A stretch of DNA of 64,000 nt. It comes from Butyrivibrio proteoclasticus P6B7 (lineage in GTDB: Bacteria; Bacillota; Clostridia; Lachnospirales; Lachnospiraceae). The DNA is taken from NCBI RefSeq assembly GCF_000622085.1, contig NZ_JHWL01000018.1:1-64000 (forward strand), read 5' to 3'. Below the pieces are notes generated by a model. The model was not told where the DNA came from, did not search any database, and was given only the letters and a program-made list of their open reading frames with translations. The position numbers were made by a program, and so were the translations under genes. Below, one piece after another: positions 25,513 through 34,564 of this stretch (within the stretch, counting starts at the first letter, position 1; each line of letters opens with the position of its first letter).

Positions 25513-26896
25513 TCTTAGCTATTACCTTCCCCTTTAGATCAGTCTCTATGCGGCACCCTCTCTGGGCCACAAAGATTTCTTTTCCGTTTATCAATCCTCT
25601 TGCCTTATCTCCGGAATTCTCCAGGACAAAAGAACTGTCTCCATAGGTCTGCTCATAGGTAACATCTGCACCCCTACTGCATCCCCACACTAGTTTATCA
25701 CGGATAAGGCTCACTCCATACATTCTGGCAAAATATTCAAGACTTGAAAGGAGTGTGGGTCCATATCCATCCTGAAGCCCGGCAACGCTCTCCATGCAAG
25801 GCTCCATGGTAAAGGGATCGTACTGCTGAACGAAGGCATGTTCACTTCCTATTGCTTCAAACAGCTTATTTCCAAGCTTTGGAATAAGCTTATAATAGCC
25901 GTAATTCTCTAAAGCCCTGATGGCTCTTTGATAGGTAAGGCCCTGACACTGGCCACTCCAGTTGTTGACTCTTTCATTTCTAAAGACAGGGTCATTAGCC
26001 GCCACGCTTGGCAGCGGAAGCTTAGTCCAGAATTCATCAGGGTTAGTCAGGTGGTCATAGACGAAACGCTTTGCCTGTTCCGGATCCATGCTGCCCCAGT
26101 ACATTGTTCTAAGGTTATTATGCAAAAGAGCTGTCATGGTCTGGTGCTTCTTGTCCCTGTCAAAGAAGGCACCATTTCTTTCATCCCACAGATAATCTCG
26201 CAACTTGTCCCTGACTTCTTTAGCTCTTTTATCATATAAAAGGGCGCTGTCCTCGTCCCCAAGAAGTCTTGCTATCTCTGAGACCACCTTCCTTGCTGAA
26301 TAGGAGTAGCTCATGAAGTCCATGGAGGCGATAGGAACCAGGGTAAACTCATCTGGAGCCACATCCTTGTCCCAGTAGTTGGGGGCATCTCCGTACCTTA
26401 CAGCGTTGTCTTCGCCGGTGTCATAGACGCACCAGCTCTCAAGACATCCGTCTCCGTCGGAATCCCGGACTGCCCATAAGTACTCATCGTACTTAATCAG
26501 TACTTCGTAGAGCTGCTGCAGATAAGCTTTATCTTTTCCAATGAGGTAATAGACATCTAGGGCAGGCTCTGCAAAGCAAAAGCCCTGGAACTTATCAAAC
26601 TGTGGTACTATCACACCCTGCTTATTTTCTATGCTTCCGGGAAGGCGCCCGTCTTCCCTTTGATGGTCCATGAAGATCTTAACGTTATTAAGGGCTACTT
26701 CGATATTTCTTTTGCCATACATGGCTCCGCCCATGGGCTGGGTCTCGATCCAGACCTTCTCATAGCCGCCGCCCTCAATAAGGACTTCTTTATCCCCAAA
26801 CCTTTTGATGTTCTTAAGGCACTTCTCCTCTGCGGCCCTAATAAGCGCCAATAGGGATGGATCAGAACAATCAAATCTAACACTTGCTTCAATCAT
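25499..26896 (-). CDS. Putative (alpha/alpha)6 glycoside hydrolase, GH63/trehalase-like
   Basis: A 465-residue cytoplasmic protein with the features of the GH63-like (alpha/alpha)6 barrel. These include a WIETQPMGGAMY entry segment, QREDGRLPGSIENK, the acidic stretch DSDGDGCLESWCVYDTGEDN with DAPNYWDKD, the helical LLHNNLRTMYWGSM region and a WSGQCQGLTYQRA segment. Enzymes of this fold remove terminal alpha- or beta-linked sugars by inversion, but substrate cannot be read here. It is co-transcribed with the permeases (4 bp downstream of the MalG-type gene) and overlaps GH28, so it should act on the imported oligosaccharide. Confidence 0.65.
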   Translation of the reverse strand: MIEASVRFDCSDPSLLALIRAAEEKCLKNIKRFGDKEVLIEGGGYEKVWIETQPMGGAMYGKRNIEVALNNVKIFMDHQREDGRLPGSIENKQGVIVPQFDKFQGFCFAEPALDVYYLIGKDKAYLQQLYEVLIKYDEYLWAVRDSDGDGCLESWCVYDTGEDNAVRYGDAPNYWDKDVAPDEFTLVPIASMDFMSYSYSARKVVSEIARLLGDEDSALLYDKRAKEVRDKLRDYLWDERNGAFFDRDKKHQTMTALLHNNLRTMYWGSMDPEQAKRFVYDHLTNPDEFWTKLPLPSVAANDPVFRNERVNNWSGQCQGLTYQRAIRALENYGYYKLIPKLGNKLFEAIGSEHAFVQQYDPFTMEPCMESVAGLQDGYGPTLLSSLEYFARMYGVSLIRDKLVWGCSRGADVTYEQTYGDSSFVLENSGDKARGLINGKEIFVAQRGCRIETDLKGKVIAKNEGF

Positions 26897-26900
26897 AGTA

Positions 26901-27743
26901 TTATCCTTTAAGTCCGCTTGTTCCGATTCCCTCTACCAGATACTTGTTAAAGAAAAGGAATATCAAAAAGACAGGAATCAGTGATAGGGTCGACATTGCA
27001 AACATTGCGCCATAGTCTGTCACCGATGCTGAGTCAGCGAAGAGCTTGATGGCGATGGAGGCTGTATAGGACTGTGGTCTTGATAAGTAAAGCAGTGGTC
27101 CCATATAGTCATCCCACTTCCAGTAGAACTGAATGATGACGGTGGTGACGATGGCTGGCTTTAACAATGGAAGGATTATTCTGGCGTAAATGCCATACTT
27201 GCTACAACCATCAATCTTGGCCGCCTCATCCAGCTCTCTTGGAATGCCTTGCATAAACTGCATCATTTGATATATAAAGAATGCCTGTCCGCAGAAGTAT
27301 GGGAGGATCAGCGGTACATAACCAGGCACCAAATGAAGCCTGTAATATATAAGATACTGTGGGATCATAATTACCTGGCCTGGAAGCATCATTGTTGCCA
27401 GCATGCAGGTAAACCACAGGTTTCTTCCTCTGAATTTGATCCTTGAAAGGCTATAGGCCACCAGTGATGAGGATATAACCGTTCCAAAGGTTGCTATTGT
27501 TGTTACTACCATTGAGTTCTTAAAAAACACTGCAAAGCTCGTTCCGCCAAAGCCCCTGAAACCCGTTGGATAGTTGCTCATCTTAAGGTCTTTGGGAATA
27601 AGGCTAAGTGTTCCCCTTAGTATCTCTGCATTATCCTTAAAAGAGCCACTGATCATCCACAGAACCGGATAGACCATGATGAATCCAAAGGCCAGAACAA
27701 GGATGTGATACAGGATTTTTGTAATTAGTCTTCTTTCCTTCAT
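26901..27743 (-). CDS. Carbohydrate ABC transporter permease, MalG type
   Basis: A 280-residue CUT1 permease with six transmembrane helices. The EAA loop reads LDEAAKIDGCSKYGIY, and the C-terminus VEGIGTSGLKG is typical of the MalG branch. It belongs to the second sugar operon, 12 bp after its MalF-type partner, and is clearly a distant paralogue of the permease at 2622-3518. Confidence 0.9.
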   Translation of the reverse strand: MKERRLITKILYHILVLAFGFIMVYPVLWMISGSFKDNAEILRGTLSLIPKDLKMSNYPTGFRGFGGTSFAVFFKNSMVVTTIATFGTVISSSLVAYSLSRIKFRGRNLWFTCMLATMMLPGQVIMIPQYLIYYRLHLVPGYVPLILPYFCGQAFFIYQMMQFMQGIPRELDEAAKIDGCSKYGIYARIILPLLKPAIVTTVIIQFYWKWDDYMGPLLYLSRPQSYTASIAIKLFADSASVTDYGAMFAMSTLSLIPVFLIFLFFNKYLVEGIGTSGLKG

Positions 27744-27755
27744 GTCTCTCCCCCG

Positions 27756-28652
27756 TTAACCCTCTGCCTCATTAAATACCCAGAACTTGGAGCTTCTAAA
27801 GATAAGCAGTGTGATAAGGCTCATAACTATCAGCATTACCCAGCTCATGGCGCAGGCATAGCCCATGTTGTTGTACTTAAAGGCCTGATTGTACACATTA
27901 AGCGCATAGAGCATTGTGGCGTTGTTTGGCCCGCCACCAGTGATGATAAAGGCCTGGGTAAAGGTCATGAATGCCGCAATTGTCTGCATTACCAGGTTGT
28001 AAAGAATAATAGGTGACAGACATGGCAGTGTAATTCTAAAAAAGCTCTGGAAGCCATTGGCTCCGTCAATTTGAGCTGCTTCGTAGTAGGTCCTTGGTAT
28101 TTCTTTTAACCCGGCAGCGAAGATGATCATTGAGGATCCAAACTGCCACACAGCCATCAGGATCAAGGGATAGATGGCCAGATGCTCATCGCCGAACCAG
28201 TTAATCTTCTCAAGGCCCATGTTCACAAGGATTGAGTTAAAAAGACCTTTCCTTGCAAAGAGTTGTTTCCACACAAGAGCCACAGCTACAGAACCGCCCA
28301 CCAGTGATGGCACGTAGTAAAGGGATCTGTAGAGGGTTACCATTCTGCTTTTCCTTGTGAGGATATATGCCACAAGAAGAGCGAAAGATAGCTTGATGGG
28401 CACAGATATAAGTACGTACTGCAGGGTTTTAAGGATAGACTTTGAAAAGACCTCGTCCTTAAACAGGTTTAGAAAGTTCTTTACCCCTACAAATACTGCC
28501 TGCTTGCTTCCCAGAGAATAGTCCGTAAAAGAGTACCCAAGGGACATGCAGATAGGGATCAGCGAAAAGCACACAAATCCGAATATGAAAGGCGCAGCGA
28601 ATACGTGTCCCACCACAGCATCGCTGTTTAGTTTTGCTCTAAGTTTCTCCAC
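27756..28652 (-). CDS. Carbohydrate ABC transporter permease, MalF type
   Basis: A 298-residue CUT1 permease with six transmembrane helices and EAA loop YYEAAQIDGANGFQSF. Its ribosome site AGGAGG lies immediately after the T-tract of the upstream hairpin, so folding of that hairpin might also affect its translation. It pairs with the MalG-type protein next to it. Confidence 0.9.
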   Translation of the reverse strand: MEKLRAKLNSDAVVGHVFAAPFIFGFVCFSLIPICMSLGYSFTDYSLGSKQAVFVGVKNFLNLFKDEVFSKSILKTLQYVLISVPIKLSFALLVAYILTRKSRMVTLYRSLYYVPSLVGGSVAVALVWKQLFARKGLFNSILVNMGLEKINWFGDEHLAIYPLILMAVWQFGSSMIIFAAGLKEIPRTYYEAAQIDGANGFQSFFRITLPCLSPIILYNLVMQTIAAFMTFTQAFIITGGGPNNATMLYALNVYNQAFKYNNMGYACAMSWVMLIVMSLITLLIFRSSKFWVFNEAEG

Positions 28653-28668
28653 CCAAAATTCCTCCTGT

Positions 28669-28697
28669 AAAAAACCCCGCCTGTGTTACCAGGCGGG
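28669..28697 (-). terminator. Hairpin with T-tract between binding-protein and permease genes (operon 2)
   Basis: Perfect 8-bp GC-rich stem CCCGCCTG/CAGGCGGG, 6-nt loop, followed on the minus strand by six T residues. It is 7 nt after the binding-protein stop, and the T-tract abuts the ribosome site of the permease gene. Same design as at 4441-4471, without sequence similarity. Confidence 0.8.
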
Positions 28698-28704
28698 ATT
28701 CTAA

Positions 28705-30099
28705 TTATTTGAATAAAGCCTCTGCATCGGAATAGGTCTTTTGTGCTGCCTCATCCGCTGTAATCTCGCCGCTGACAACCTGTTGAATGTAGTTGAGGTA
28801 GTTATCCTGAACCTGATCCTGTCCATCAGGTGAAAGAACATTGTATTCACTTGGTGTAGGAAGCTTACTTACGTAATCAACGTAGTCATACATGATCTGC
28901 TGTGCTGTTGTCGCCTCTTTTGCAAGGGCTTCTCTAACAAGCTCGTTAGAAGGGATTCCTCTTTCTGCCTGAAGGATCATGTTGCAGTCGATGTCGTTCT
29001 CGAACCAGCTGATGAATGCTGCAGCTGCTTCCTTGTGAGCTGAATCCTGTGATACGCAGAGCATCTGTGATGACTGAATAACCATACCTGAATTACCATC
29101 TGCTGTAACCTTAGGAATTGGTGCAAGGGCAAGAGTTCTTCCCTGCTCTTCGCATACGTTGTAGATTGTTGGGAACTGGTTAACAGCAACCCATGTCATA
29201 GCTGCTTCGCCGGTAACGAGAAAGTCGTTCTCGATGTTGGTAACCTCTGCTGAAGCACCTGCGTCTGGGTATGAACCCTTCTTGATCATGTCAGCTCTCA
29301 TCTGAATGAAAGGTGTAAGGAGCTGATAATCTGTGAAGCCCATTCCTGTAAGGTCGATGTTAAAGAAGCTGTTCTCGCCAAGGGCACCCTGCTGTGATAC
29401 GTAAGCTGAGCAGCCTGCGATGAAGTCTGATGAAAGGAATGTGGATGAACCAAAGATTCCAAGCTTTTCTGTGATCAGGTCAGCTGCCTTCTGATAATCG
29501 TCCCAGGTCCAGTTCTCGTTAGGAAGCTCTGCTCCTGCTTCTTCGAACATTGCTGGATCATAAGCGATACCGTAGGTGTTGATTCCGTTGGTAAGTCCAA
29601 GCTGTGTGCCGTCTTTATCTCTTGTGGTCTTAAGGTTAGCCTCTGAGATGTTGGATACATCAACAACGCCTGATTCAATGTATTCGTCTAATGGGTAAAT
29701 CTTATCAAGATACATAGGGAAGTTTCCGCCAAGCTGGAATACGTCCCATACTTCATCGGAAGCTACAAGAGTTTTGAGCTTGGTGAAGTAGTCGTCGAAA
29801 GAATAGAATTCATATTCAAAAGTGATGTTTGGATGAAGGCTCTCGTAGAGTTCGATTGCTGCGATTGTCTTGTCGTGTCTGTCCTGTGAACCCCACCATG
29901 CCATACGAAGTGTGATTTCTTCTTCAGATTCTGCTGGTGCTTCGGTAGCACTGTCAGCAGGTGCTTCTGCCTTTTCTTCCTTAGTGGCTTCCTGCTGTGG
30001 TGCAGAATCTGTGCTGTCTGCAGCAGCATTTCCGCAGCCTACAACTGATGCTGTCAGCATAGTCAATACCATTAAAGAACTAAGTAACCTTCTCTTCAT
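28705..30099 (-). CDS. Sugar-binding lipoprotein of ABC transporter (operon 2)
   Basis: A 464-residue solute-binding protein from the ATG at 30099, which follows AGGAGG by five bases. The signal peptide ends in lipobox SVVGC with Cys22 as the lipid site; an Ala/Glu-rich linker follows. The binding fold begins LRMAWWGSQDRHDKTIAAIE and includes WTWDDYQKAADLITEKLG. The WWG...RHDKTIAAIE segment is close to the binding protein of operon 1 (WWGGDARHEATIAAIE), so the two may bind related ligands. GH28 and GH63-like partners suggest plant cell-wall oligosaccharides. Confidence 0.9.
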   Translation of the reverse strand: MKRRLLSSLMVLTMLTASVVGCGNAAADSTDSAPQQEATKEEKAEAPADSATEAPAESEEEITLRMAWWGSQDRHDKTIAAIELYESLHPNITFEYEFYSFDDYFTKLKTLVASDEVWDVFQLGGNFPMYLDKIYPLDEYIESGVVDVSNISEANLKTTRDKDGTQLGLTNGINTYGIAYDPAMFEEAGAELPNENWTWDDYQKAADLITEKLGIFGSSTFLSSDFIAGCSAYVSQQGALGENSFFNIDLTGMGFTDYQLLTPFIQMRADMIKKGSYPDAGASAEVTNIENDFLVTGEAAMTWVAVNQFPTIYNVCEEQGRTLALAPIPKVTADGNSGMVIQSSQMLCVSQDSAHKEAAAAFISWFENDIDCNMILQAERGIPSNELVREALAKEATTAQQIMYDYVDYVSKLPTPSEYNVLSPDGQDQVQDNYLNYIQQVVSGEITADEAAQKTYSDAEALFK

Positions 30100-30210
30100 G
30101 TTCTCCTCCTTATTCAAATCCCAACACATTTTGTTTGTAAAGACGTCTTTCTTTAATCAAAATTGTATCGGCGATTTTCCGGGGATTCAATGATTTCGGG
30201 CACTTTGAGC

Positions 30211-30239
30211 ATTAAAGTGAAACTTAATCCATTTTTCAA
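30211..30239 (-). promoter_or_regulatory. Candidate promoter of the second sugar operon
   Basis: Minus strand: TTGAAA (30234-30239), 17-bp spacer, TTTAAT (30211-30216). It lies about 110 bp before the binding-protein start codon. Confidence 0.5.
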
Positions 30240-30286
30240 ACTATATTTACCGGTGTGATAATACAGTTGTAGTTTCCATGCATTTC

Positions 30287-30309
30287 AGCTCTTGTCTGGC
30301 AAAAGAGCT
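30287..30309 (-). terminator. Small hairpin overlapping the end of the second araC-type gene
   Basis: AGCTCTT and AAGAGCT form a 7-bp stem with a 9-nt loop next to the stop codon. It has no long T-tract, so termination is uncertain. It includes a copy of the over-represented AAAAGAGCT word. Confidence 0.35.
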
Positions 30310-31168
30310 ATCTATGTCTGGTCAGTGTCTTGCGATACTGGAGAGGAGTTACTGCCATCTGCTTCTTGAAGACCCTTTCAAAGTAAGTGAGGCTGTCGTA
30401 GCCCAGCCTGTTAGCAATCTCTGCCATGGACATATCCTCATTCATAAGGTATTCCTTGCTGGCTGCTATGCGGTAAAGATTGATATATTCTGAGATAGTG
30501 AAGTTAGTGACTTCTTTGAAAATCCTGCACAAGTATGACTTACTCATGTAGAACTTCTTTGCAAGAGCATCCACGGATTCAATTGTGGCGTAGTTCTTGG
30601 CGATGTAGTCTGCCACCTGATGAACTCTCTTCTGCTTATCGATATGGGACTTAACACCCTCGTCGTTGAACTTAACAGTCTTTTTCTTATCCCACTTCTC
30701 CTGCTCAAGCATGATCTGGAGAATATAGTTCTTAAGCTTTCCTTCTCTTGTCCCCGATTTGTCCTTTAGAACACCATTTTCAATGTCAGAAAGAATGCGC
30801 ATCATAACCTCGTTATCCCCAACCTGGTAGACACCGTGGTGCTTATGGAAGAACTCACCTATATCGATGCCAAACAGCTCCGCTATAGGCCTAAAGCTCT
30901 TTTCCTCAATCTCTATAAGAAGTCTGTCGTGGAAATGTCCGCCAATGATGCAGGTCTTGGCGATAAGAGACTTGTCGATTATGGCAATGCACCCCTCAGA
31001 AAGGCGATAGCATCTGCCATCAACAAAAAAGAATCTCTCCCCCTTGAAGATGTACTGAATCTGATATTCATTGTGATAGAAACCAAGCTTGGAAGTAAAG
31101 TCCTGGTCTCTTTCAACTCTCCCGATTGCAAAACCGTCAAACTTTTCTCTGTAAATTGAAGTATACAT
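30308..31168 (-). CDS. AraC-family regulator of the second sugar operon
   Basis: A 286-residue regulator with an N-terminal cupin-like sensor (QIQYIFKGERFFFVDGRCYRL) and a C-terminal pair of helix-turn-helix motifs (VDALAKKFYMSKSYLCRIF and MAEIANRLGYDSLTYFERVF). The ATG at 31168 is preferred because GGGGGA lies just before it; the ATG four codons upstream lacks a ribosome site. It lies upstream of the transport operon on the same strand and is divergent from the GH43-like gene, so it may control both. Confidence 0.88.
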   Translation of the reverse strand: MYTSIYREKFDGFAIGRVERDQDFTSKLGFYHNEYQIQYIFKGERFFFVDGRCYRLSEGCIAIIDKSLIAKTCIIGGHFHDRLLIEIEEKSFRPIAELFGIDIGEFFHKHHGVYQVGDNEVMMRILSDIENGVLKDKSGTREGKLKNYILQIMLEQEKWDKKKTVKFNDEGVKSHIDKQKRVHQVADYIAKNYATIESVDALAKKFYMSKSYLCRIFKEVTNFTISEYINLYRIAASKEYLMNEDMSMAEIANRLGYDSLTYFERVFKKQMAVTPLQYRKTLTRHR

Positions 31169-31230
31169 TTGATCCCCCATAGCTTATGCTAATGTATATA
31201 TTCTACAGTATATCAGGGGGTATGACCACA

Positions 31231-32097
31231 ATGGAGTTAACTGAAATCAATGTAAGAGATCCTTTTATTCTTCCCTATGACGGCAAATACTATCTGTTCG
31301 GCACAAGAGCTAGGACCTGCTGGGGTAAGGCCGATGGCTTTGATGGCTATGTCAGCAGTGATCTAAAGACCTGGGATGGCCCCTTTGAAGTTTTCCACAA
31401 GCCCGATGACTTCTGGGCTGACAAGAACTACTGGGCTCCCGAGGTCCATGAATATCAAGGCGCATTTTATATGTTCGCAACCTTCAATTCAGAAGCCAAG
31501 GACATGAAGGGTACCATGATTCTTAAGGCCGACACCCCCCTTGGTCCCTACCGCCTTCACAGCGAAGGCAAGATCACTCCTGATGAGTGGAACTGCCTTG
31601 ATGGCACCTTCTATGTGGATAAGGCTGGCAAGCCCTACATGGTATTTAGCCACGAATGGGTTGACCTTCAGGACGGCGAGATCTGCGCTGTAGAGCTTTC
31701 CTCAGATTTAAAAAGAGCTATCTCCACACCCAGAACGCTATTTAAGGCCTCCATGGCAAAGCCCTGGGTTTCTCCAATTAAGCATCGTCTCTTCGAAGGC
31801 CCTGTCTACGTAACTGACGGCCCCTTCATGCACCGCCTGCCCGACGGATCCCTCATAATGCTCTGGGCCAGCTTCTCAGAAGGCAACTACGCTGAAGGCA
31901 TTGCCCACTCCGATAACGGCGACATCACCGGCAACTGGACCATCGACGAAATGCCCCTCTTCGACAAGGACGGCGGCCACGGCATGCTCTTCAAAGACTA
32001 TGAAGGCCACCTCTACCTGGTCCTTCACCAGCCAAATAAGACACCCGAGGAACACCCCGTACTAATTCCACTAAGTGAAGAAGGCCTTTGCAAATGA
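31231..32097 (+). CDS. GH43-like five-bladed propeller glycosidase
   Basis: A 288-residue cytoplasmic enzyme with the five-bladed beta-propeller pattern of GH43 (clan F): RDPFIL with Asp10 as probable general base, YWAPEVH, NCLDGTFYVD with Asp124 as pKa modulator, and FEGPVYV with Glu189 as general acid. Members remove arabinose, xylose or galactose. The start is the ATG at 31231, ten bases after AGGGGG; earlier in-frame ATGs are badly spaced. It is divergent from the AraC gene and next to the GH28/GH63 operon, so arabinan or arabinogalactan side-chain removal is a reasonable inference. Confidence 0.8.
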   Translation: MELTEINVRDPFILPYDGKYYLFGTRARTCWGKADGFDGYVSSDLKTWDGPFEVFHKPDDFWADKNYWAPEVHEYQGAFYMFATFNSEAKDMKGTMILKADTPLGPYRLHSEGKITPDEWNCLDGTFYVDKAGKPYMVFSHEWVDLQDGEICAVELSSDLKRAISTPRTLFKASMAKPWVSPIKHRLFEGPVYVTDGPFMHRLPDGSLIMLWASFSEGNYAEGIAHSDNGDITGNWTIDEMPLFDKDGGHGMLFKDYEGHLYLVLHQPNKTPEEHPVLIPLSEEGLCK

Positions 32098-32123
32098 TGT
32101 TCCCTTTTGGCGACTATAACAAT

Positions 32124-32727
32124 CGAGGGGAAGCCCCCACAGTTTCTATTTTGCGGTGTAAGAGCCGAGCTTGTAATTTAAGAGCTTTTCAAAAGTGCTT
32201 CAGAAATCCTGCTTGCGAATTAACTGTCTGAGGTTTGGCTTTTAGATTTTTAAGGCAGGTGCTTTTAATCTCGCTCGTTACAAAAAAGGTGCACATTTTC
32301 TCAGATGCTCCCGCAGCCTTTCTTTCAATGCGCATGCTGCACGAAAAGACTTGCAGGGCGGATTTATATTACATGGCAATTGGAGCTTTGCTCCATAGGC
32401 AAAATAATAAACGAGAATTTCCAAACTCTGTGAGCTTGGAAATCTCGTTTATTTTTTGCCGTAACGAGCGCTTTGCGCTCTTGCCATGTAATATAATCCT
32501 TACGCCCTGCTTCAGACAATCGTTCGCATGCGCGGGAAAGTCTGCCATGGGAGCATTAGAAAATGGCACTTTTATTGCCTATATTCGCGAGTATTAAAAC
32601 ACCCTGCCTTTAAAAATCAAAAGCCAAATCGAGTTTTAATTCGCAGGATTTAGAAGCACCTTTTGGAAAGCCTTAAATTACAGCGAGCGAACCACCGCAA
32701 AATAGAAACTGTGGGGGCTTCCCCTCG
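32124..32727. repeat. 604-bp giant imperfect palindrome
   Basis: The two 302-bp halves align as inverted copies over nearly their full length. The outer 35 bp (32124-32158 and 32693-32727) are perfectly complementary. Conserved blocks recur inwards, for example a 16-bp match at 32364-32379 and 32481-32496, and a closed stem around the centre near 32425. Each arm carries a small local hairpin at the same level: GGAGC/GCTCC on the left, GAGCGC/GCGCTC on the right. No credible gene lies inside. It sits between convergent genes (GH43-like and tig). It may be a fold-back mobile element or encode a long hairpin RNA. Confidence 0.9.
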
Positions 32728-32744
32728 CATTGCCTTAACACCAC

Positions 32745-32774
32745 AAAAAAGGGACTTGCATTTGCAAGTCCCTT
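32745..32774 (-). terminator. Rho-independent terminator of tig
   Basis: Perfect 12-bp stem AAGGGACTTGCA/TGCAAGTCCCTT with a 2-nt loop on the plus strand, followed on the minus strand by TTTTTTG. It is 22 nt after the tig stop. Confidence 0.9.
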
Positions 32775-32796
32775 AATAATTCTATGTGAGTGAGAA

Positions 32797-34326
32797 TTAA
32801 GCCTCTTCCTCTGTCTTCTTCTTACGAGTTGTTCTCTTTGGCTTCTCTTCTCCGTCAGCTGCAGCTGCCTTCTTAGTTGTTGTCTTCTTAGCAGTTGTCT
32901 TCTTAGCTGGCTTCTCTTCTGCGTCTGCAGCAGCCTTCTTTGTTGTTGTCTTTCTAGTAGTTGTCTTCTTAGCTGGCTTCTCCTCTGCGTCTGCAGCAGC
33001 TGCCTTCTTAGTTGTTGTCTTCTTAACAGCAGCCTTCTTAGCTGTCTCCTTAACGTTCTCTACAAGGAAATCTGCAGCCTTCTGAACCTTAAGGTCATCA
33101 CGCATAGTCTTCTGCTCAGTCTCAGACATAAGTCCCTTAAGCTTATCAAGGTCCATTCTGTACTGCTCAGCCATCTTCTTAAGCTCTTCCTCGAACTCTT
33201 CGTCAGAAACTTCGATCTTCTCAGCCTTAGCAACCTCTTCAAGAACGAGTCTAGCCTGAATTCTCTCGATAGCCTGTGGCTTAACCTGCTCAAGCATCTT
33301 GTCTACGCTTGAACCTGTGTACTGAAGGTACTGATCCATGTTCATGCCCTGCATCTGAAGTCTCTGTGCAAAGTCATTAACGATCTGTCTCTGCTGAGTC
33401 TCAACCATAGCCTCAGGAAGCTCCATGTCTGAATCCTCGATGACAGCCTTAACAACTTCATCTTCTCTCTGAGCCTTCTGCTCTGTAGCCTTCTTGTCAG
33501 CAAGCTTCTTCTTAACATCTTCCTTGTACTCAGCAAGTGTATCGAACTCTGATACATCGCTAGCGAACTCATCGTTGAGCTCAGGAAGCTCTTTAGCCTT
33601 GATAGCCTTAACTGTGCACTTGAATGTTGCAGCCTTACCAGCGAGCTCGTCTGCCTGATAATCCTCAGGGAATGTTACGTTAACGTCGCCTTCCTTGCCG
33701 ATCTCAAATCCAACAAGCTGCTCCTCGAATCCAGGAATGAAAGCACCTGAACCGATTGTAAGAGGATAATCTGTTCCCTTGCCGCCCTGGAAAGCAACAC
33801 CATCAACAAATCCCTCGAAGTCAAGAGTAACGATATCGTTCATCTCAACTGCTCTATCTGTAACGTCTACAGTTCTAGCGTTAGTATTTCTCTGTCTGTC
33901 GATCTCAGCATCAACTTCCTCGTCTGTTACGTCGAGATCCATCTTAGCTACCTCAACACCCTTGTACTTACCAAGCTTTACTGGAGGCTTAAGAGCAACT
34001 TCTGCTGTGAAAATGAAGTCCTTACCAGCCTCAAGCTGTTCTACATCAATCTTAGGAGAAGATACAACGTCCTCGCCGCACTCCTCAACTGCCTTAGGAT
34101 ACTCTTCCTCGATAAGTTCGTTGGCAGCATCCTCATAGAATACTCCCTTACCATACATCTGCTCGATCATCTTACGAGGAGCCTTACCCTTACGGAATCC
34201 AGGAATCTGGATCTTGTTCTTATTCTTGTCATAAGCCTTCTGGATAGCCTTCTCAAGCTGCTCTGCAGAAACAACGATTTTAAGCTTAGCCATGCTGTTC
34301 TCAAGCTTCTCTACTGTTACGCTCAT
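32797..34326 (-). CDS. tig: Trigger factor with lysine/alanine-rich C-terminal tail
   Basis: A ribosome-associated folding chaperone. The N-terminal domain has the ribosome-docking signature GFRKGKAPR (about 43-51). The FKBP-type prolyl isomerase domain spans about 150-245, and the chaperone arms continue to about 425. The protein is 509 residues, against about 430 for typical members. The extra 83 residues (427-509) are a low-complexity tail with three copies of a unit such as TTTKKAAAADAEEKPAKK, like histone H1-type basic tails. The tail lies in frame with no sign of error. It is monocistronic; unlike many Firmicutes, tig is about 8.8 kb from clpP-clpX. Confidence 0.95.
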   Translation of the reverse strand: MSVTVEKLENSMAKLKIVVSAEQLEKAIQKAYDKNKNKIQIPGFRKGKAPRKMIEQMYGKGVFYEDAANELIEEEYPKAVEECGEDVVSSPKIDVEQLEAGKDFIFTAEVALKPPVKLGKYKGVEVAKMDLDVTDEEVDAEIDRQRNTNARTVDVTDRAVEMNDIVTLDFEGFVDGVAFQGGKGTDYPLTIGSGAFIPGFEEQLVGFEIGKEGDVNVTFPEDYQADELAGKAATFKCTVKAIKAKELPELNDEFASDVSEFDTLAEYKEDVKKKLADKKATEQKAQREDEVVKAVIEDSDMELPEAMVETQQRQIVNDFAQRLQMQGMNMDQYLQYTGSSVDKMLEQVKPQAIERIQARLVLEEVAKAEKIEVSDEEFEEELKKMAEQYRMDLDKLKGLMSETEQKTMRDDLKVQKAADFLVENVKETAKKAAVKKTTTKKAAAADAEEKPAKKTTTRKTTTKKAAADAEEKPAKKTTAKKTTTKKAAAADGEEKPKRTTRKKKTEEEA

Positions 34327-34420
34327 TTCTTAATGATTCCTCCTAAAAAAATTTATGTAAAGAGCCACCATAATATAGTCGCAGCTCTTTAGTTGCCTAT
34401 TTAGGCACAATCGCTTTCAG

Positions 34421-34449
34421 ATTATATCATAGTGGCTTAAATATTTCCA
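34421..34449 (-). promoter_or_regulatory. Candidate tig promoter
   Basis: Minus strand: perfect TATAAT (34421-34426), 17-bp spacer, TGGAAA as a moderate -35 box. It lies about 95 bp upstream of the tig start codon. Confidence 0.45.
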
Positions 34450-34564
34450 TCTTTTTTTCAATTTACGTATTCAATTTTGAAAGCATATTATAACCAGATA
34501 TGAACACATTATTCCGCATTATAGAACTCCGTTCTCTTTTTTAACGTTGCAGATTATATTTGTA

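Noticed and set aside
32235-32597. Plus-strand 120-codon open frame inside the giant palindrome
   Set aside because: No ribosome site, low-complexity and unrelated to known proteins; its sequence is explained by the inverted-repeat structure.
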